From an uncultured Bacteroidales bacterium (GTDB lineage Bacteria > Bacteroidota > Bacteroidia > Bacteroidales > UBA932): DNA of 5,298 bases. Below the pieces are notes generated by a model. That model made no database searches and was not told the origin of the DNA. It was given only the letters and a program-made list of their open reading frames with translations. The stretch is from NCBI GenBank assembly GCA_905234775.1, contig CAJOJC010000070.1, positions 8,620 through 13,917 of the forward strand. Reading direction: 5' to 3'. Of the stretch, positions 4,182 to 5,298 are shown in pieces. The first letter of the stretch is position 1; each line of letters begins with the position of its first letter. Made by a program: the position numbers and the translations under genes.

Positions 4182-4244
4182 ACAATTAAGCGAGTCTACG
4201 GATTCGTGCTGCGGGGGGAGCCAGGCTCCCTACCGCTTTTTTTT
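4182..4244 (+). ncRNA. Candidate short RNA, family copy 3 (about 60 nt)
   Basis: It is bounded by a consensus promoter (4146-4176) and a strong terminator (4211-4244). The interior holds TCTACGGATTCG, the box common to all three family members, but unlike copies 1 and 2 there is no ATG before it and TAA occurs just upstream in that frame. The 3' half is antisense to the last codons and stop of the nuclease gene at 4230-4718. A non-coding RNA, perhaps acting on the convergent mRNA, is the simplest reading; the ends are inferred from signals only. Confidence 0.5.
4211..4244 (+). terminator. Strong intrinsic terminator of short RNA copy 3
   Basis: GCGG (4211-4214) pairs with CCGC (4233-4236) and GGGAGC (4216-4221) with GCTCCC (4225-4230) around a three-base loop, followed at once by T8 (4237-4244). 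The T run lies on the plus strand only, so it ends plus-strand RNA. The nuclease gene's stop codon (4232-4230) is inside the stem, and its last Lys codons are the complement of the T tract. Confidence 0.75.
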
Positions 4245-4718
4245 ATATAGACTTCTTACGCTGCCTTTTTCATATACTAAGAGTTCGATTATTTTATAGT
4301 TGAATGATTTATCGTTTAATCGATTTAGAACACCATTGATAATAAAACGGTCAGATGCTCCCTTATTGTTATCAATAATAATACGACTGGCCTGCGTATA
4401 TCCTCGTCTTATCATGTGACTGATCTTCTTGGATCTAAATGGTCTGGTATAGCTTTCGTACTCGAAGAACAGTCCGTCTATCAGTAAGTCCGGACACTTT
4501 CGCTCATAGCGACTGCCGATAAGATTACCAAAGACTCGGGAGTACATAGGATCTTTATAATGTACAGGCGCCAAGATTCTAACTTCTCTCCCATCACGGG
4601 CAAAACAACATGCTATTGAAATCAAATCGTTGTAATCCGAACTGGTTTTATCCAGCCCGGTCATCAAAGACACAGTTCCTCCTGACGGAAAGGTCTTGTA
4701 TAGAATGAAGTCTTCCAT
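4230..4718 (-). CDS. CdiA C-terminal tRNase-like (BECR-fold) orphan nuclease domain protein
   Basis: From ATG 4718 the product is 162 aa, MEDFILYKTFPSGGTVSLMT to LYKKKR. The pattern KCPDLLIDGLFFEYESY (about 74-90) followed by QASRIIIDNNKGASDRFI (about 109-126) is what I know from Bacteroidota proteins annotated as CdiA C-terminal tRNase-like (barnase/EndoU/colicin E5-RelE fold). D76, D81, E86, E88 and the Lys/Arg after YTRPF are candidate functional residues. There is no signal peptide, export domain or large delivery protein, so it is an orphan domain; toxin, RNA-processing or mobile-element roles are all open. A TTG at 4745 extends the frame but lies inside the -7 box, so 4718 is preferred. 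Lower GC than its neighbours suggests transfer. Convergent with short RNA copy 3; a collapsed paralogue lies at 3960-4005. No obvious immunity gene, unless DUF1653 upstream. Confidence 0.6.
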   Translation of the reverse strand: MEDFILYKTFPSGGTVSLMTGLDKTSSDYNDLISIACCFARDGREVRILAPVHYKDPMYSRVFGNLIGSRYERKCPDLLIDGLFFEYESYTRPFRSKKISHMIRRGYTQASRIIIDNNKGASDRFIINGVLNRLNDKSFNYKIIELLVYEKGSVRSLYKKKR

Positions 4719-4742
4719 AGCCTTCGTCACAAATACGTCCCG

Positions 4743-4774
4743 CAAAGATACCGCCTCAAAACGTAATAGTCAAG
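4743..4774 (-). promoter_or_regulatory. Promoter of the nuclease gene
   Basis: On the minus strand CTTG (4774-4771), 20 bases, TATCTTTG (4750-4743). Transcription should begin near 4736, leaving a leader of about 18 bases before ATG 4718. The -33 box is inside one arm of the dyad at 4766-4793, so a protein or structure on the dyad could control it. Confidence 0.65.
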
Positions 4775-4793
4775 ACCAGAAGGTCTTGACTAT
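4766..4793. promoter_or_regulatory. Perfect 12-bp dyad overlapping the -33 box
   Basis: ATAGTCAAGACC (4766-4777), loop AGAA, GGTCTTGACTAT (4782-4793). It lies 42 bases past the DUF1653 stop and over the nuclease -33 box. It may be a terminator hairpin for DUF1653 (on the minus strand followed by TACGTTTTG, a poor T tract), an operator, or both. Confidence 0.7.
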
Positions 4794-4835
4794 CAAGTAG
4801 TTATACGATTTACATCTACGACGAGGGTCGCCGTC

Positions 4836-5090
4836 CTACCGCGCCTCGAGGGCCGGGGAGAGCTCCTTCTCCGCCTCTTCTTCAGAAATAGGCTGGAACC
4901 TCGGGACCATCTTTCCTTCGTGAAGGACCTCTTCAAAGAAGTTTTTCTTGGTTCGAATCCAGAGCTTCCGCTCTCCATACATGGCCTGATAGACGACAGC
5001 CTCCTCCTCGGTTGCCTCAAGAGTCGCGAAGTCTACTAAGCGGTAGATTTTGTGGTTGCGGAAGTGGCGGTAGTATTGAGGTTGCTCCAT
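4836..5090 (-). CDS. DUF1653 family protein
   Basis: This 84-aa protein has the DUF1653 layout: YRHF (7-10), KIYRLVD (14-20), then VVYQAMYGERKLWIR (32-46), an F-F-E-E segment (51-54) and VPRFQPI (62-68). The domain is small, all-beta in outline and of unknown function; members are often single-domain cytoplasmic proteins. It starts at ATG 5090, where the family-typical YRHF follows within six residues. The last ~16 residues (EEEAEKELSPALEAR) lie beyond the domain. Their codons are the repeated sequence also found at 4095-4120 and 5175-5213, so the tail may have been acquired from a repeat. The nuclease gene follows on the same strand after 117 bases, with its own promoter. A TATCTTCG box at 5119-5112 is a possible -7 element. 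Confidence 0.85.
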   Translation of the reverse strand: MEQPQYYRHFRNHKIYRLVDFATLEATEEEAVVYQAMYGERKLWIRTKKNFFEEVLHEGKMVPRFQPISEEEAEKELSPALEAR

Positions 5091-5111
5091 ATGTATTCGG
5101 TAATCCTTATG

Positions 5112-5119
5112 CGAAGATA
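5112..5119 (-). promoter_or_regulatory. Probable -7 box for DUF1653
   Basis: TATCTTCG on the minus strand (5119-5112) has one change from TAnnTTTG and would give a leader of about 15 bases before ATG 5090. No TTG is seen at the -33 position, where the palindrome at 5131-5156 begins. Confidence 0.35.
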
Positions 5120-5130
5120 GTCATTTTTCT

Positions 5131-5156
5131 GTCATGCCCGGCTCCGACCGGGCATC
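5131..5156. repeat. REP-like palindrome, ATGCCCGG type
   Basis: ATGCCCGG (5134-5141), loop CTCCGA, CCGGGCAT (5148-5155). It is the second copy of the palindrome at 1821-1845. One base pair differs in both arms at once, which keeps pairing and indicates that the fold matters. Confidence 0.65.
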
Positions 5157-5174
5157 TTCCCGCTTCGCGGAAAA

Positions 5175-5213
5175 GGTCACCGTCCTACCGCGCACTCGGG
5201 GGCAGGGGAGAAA
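5175..5213. repeat. Third copy of the DUF1653-tail repeat
   Basis: GGTCACCGTCCTACCGCGC followed by ACTCGGGGGCAGGGGAGA is close to 4826-4860. On the minus strand the codons SPA survive, but an added base shifts the frame before the stop. It sits upstream of the DUF1653 gene rather than at its end, so it is either the tail of another lost DUF1653 copy or a dispersed repeat. Confidence 0.6.
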
Positions 5214-5224
5214 GAGCCAATAAA

Positions 5225-5244
5225 GGGAGAGCAGAAGCTCTCCC
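5225..5244 (-). terminator. Terminator hairpin for a minus-strand gene to the right
   Basis: GGGAGAGC (5225-5232), loop AGAA, GCTCTCCC (5237-5244): a perfect 8-bp stem. Read on the minus strand it is followed by TTTATT, so it may end a transcript entering from beyond the window. No gene can be assigned to 5250-5298. Confidence 0.55.
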
Positions 5245-5265
5245 CCAGGGCCGATGGGAAATAGG

Positions 5266-5283
5266 AAGTCCTGGTTAGGACTT
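5266..5283. repeat. Perfect 7-bp hairpin near the window end
   Basis: AAGTCCT (5266-5272), loop GGTT, AGGACTT (5277-5283). There is no T run on either side. Its role is unknown; it may belong to a feature that continues outside the window. Confidence 0.45.
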
Positions 5284-5298
5284 GCGCTCAAGTATTAC

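Larger units (their letters stand above)
4717..4858. repeat. Direct repeat copy B (intact module)
   Basis: Partner of 3979-4120: 128 of 142 bases identical by hand count, ungapped. It spans the first bases of the nuclease gene, its promoter, the perfect dyad and the last codons of the DUF1653 gene. Because both gene edges are included, the unit that was duplicated was larger than the surviving repeat. Confidence 0.85.

Noticed and set aside
4719..4745. Extended start (TTG at 4745) for the nuclease gene
   Set aside because: The TTG lies within the -7 box TATCTTTG and would precede the transcript start; ATG 4718 fits the promoter and the family start.
4793..5278. ORFs at 4793-5020 (minus) and 5012-5278 (plus)
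   Set aside because: Shadows of the DUF1653 gene and of palindromic repeats; low-complexity Arg/Ser or Gly/Arg content.

Overview
The window looks like a piece of a Bacteroidales-type (phylum Bacteroidota) chromosome. The evidence is repeated matches to the Bacteroidota promoter form (TTG or TTTG, about 19-20 bases, then TAnnTTTG), the absence of strong Shine-Dalgarno sequences, two genes with lipoprotein signal peptides, and dispersed palindromes of the ATGCCCG...CGGGCAT type. I see no tRNA, rRNA or CRISPR array.

Left part (1-1681, plus strand): the 3' end of an L-fucose/L-arabinose-isomerase-like gene, then 12 bases later a 382-aa lipoprotein with YD/RHS-like motifs. The two probably share a transcript.

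Middle (1682-2938): about 1.25 kb without a conventional gene. It opens with a short promoter-peptide-terminator unit (copy 1 of a three-copy family), followed by palindromic repeats. Next is a minus-strand unit made of a consensus promoter, a hairpin-rich leader that is also open as a 56-aa ORF, and a 46-aa basic protein. From about 2300 to 2810 lies a GC-rich block packed with hairpins and an inverted-repeat pair, with two overlapping short ORFs. I could not identify this block; a structured RNA or a relic of a mobile element are both possible.

Right-centre (2939-3794): a minus-strand flavin-reductase-family protein with a lipoprotein signal, divergent from a 44-codon ORF. That ORF is a deletion relic: the first 17 residues and the last ~27 residues of a nucleoside 2-deoxyribosyltransferase-like protein joined in frame.

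Right (3795-5298): a duplicated module. The intact copy reads, on the minus strand, DUF1653 gene, dyad, promoter, then a CdiA-C-terminal/BECR-like nuclease gene. A second copy about 740 bp to the left keeps the DUF1653 tail, dyad and promoter (128 of 142 bases identical by hand count), but its nuclease gene has collapsed to a few codons, apparently by recombination between short repeats. Opposing the 3' end of each nuclease copy is a plus-strand short transcription unit (copies 2 and 3) with a conserved promoter, a shared CTACGGATT box and a terminator. The copy-3 terminator hairpin contains the stop codon of the nuclease gene. A third fragment of the DUF1653 tail and more palindromes close the window.

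The best candidates for something undescribed are the three-copy short transcript family and its convergence with the nuclease genes, and the structured block at 2300-2810.
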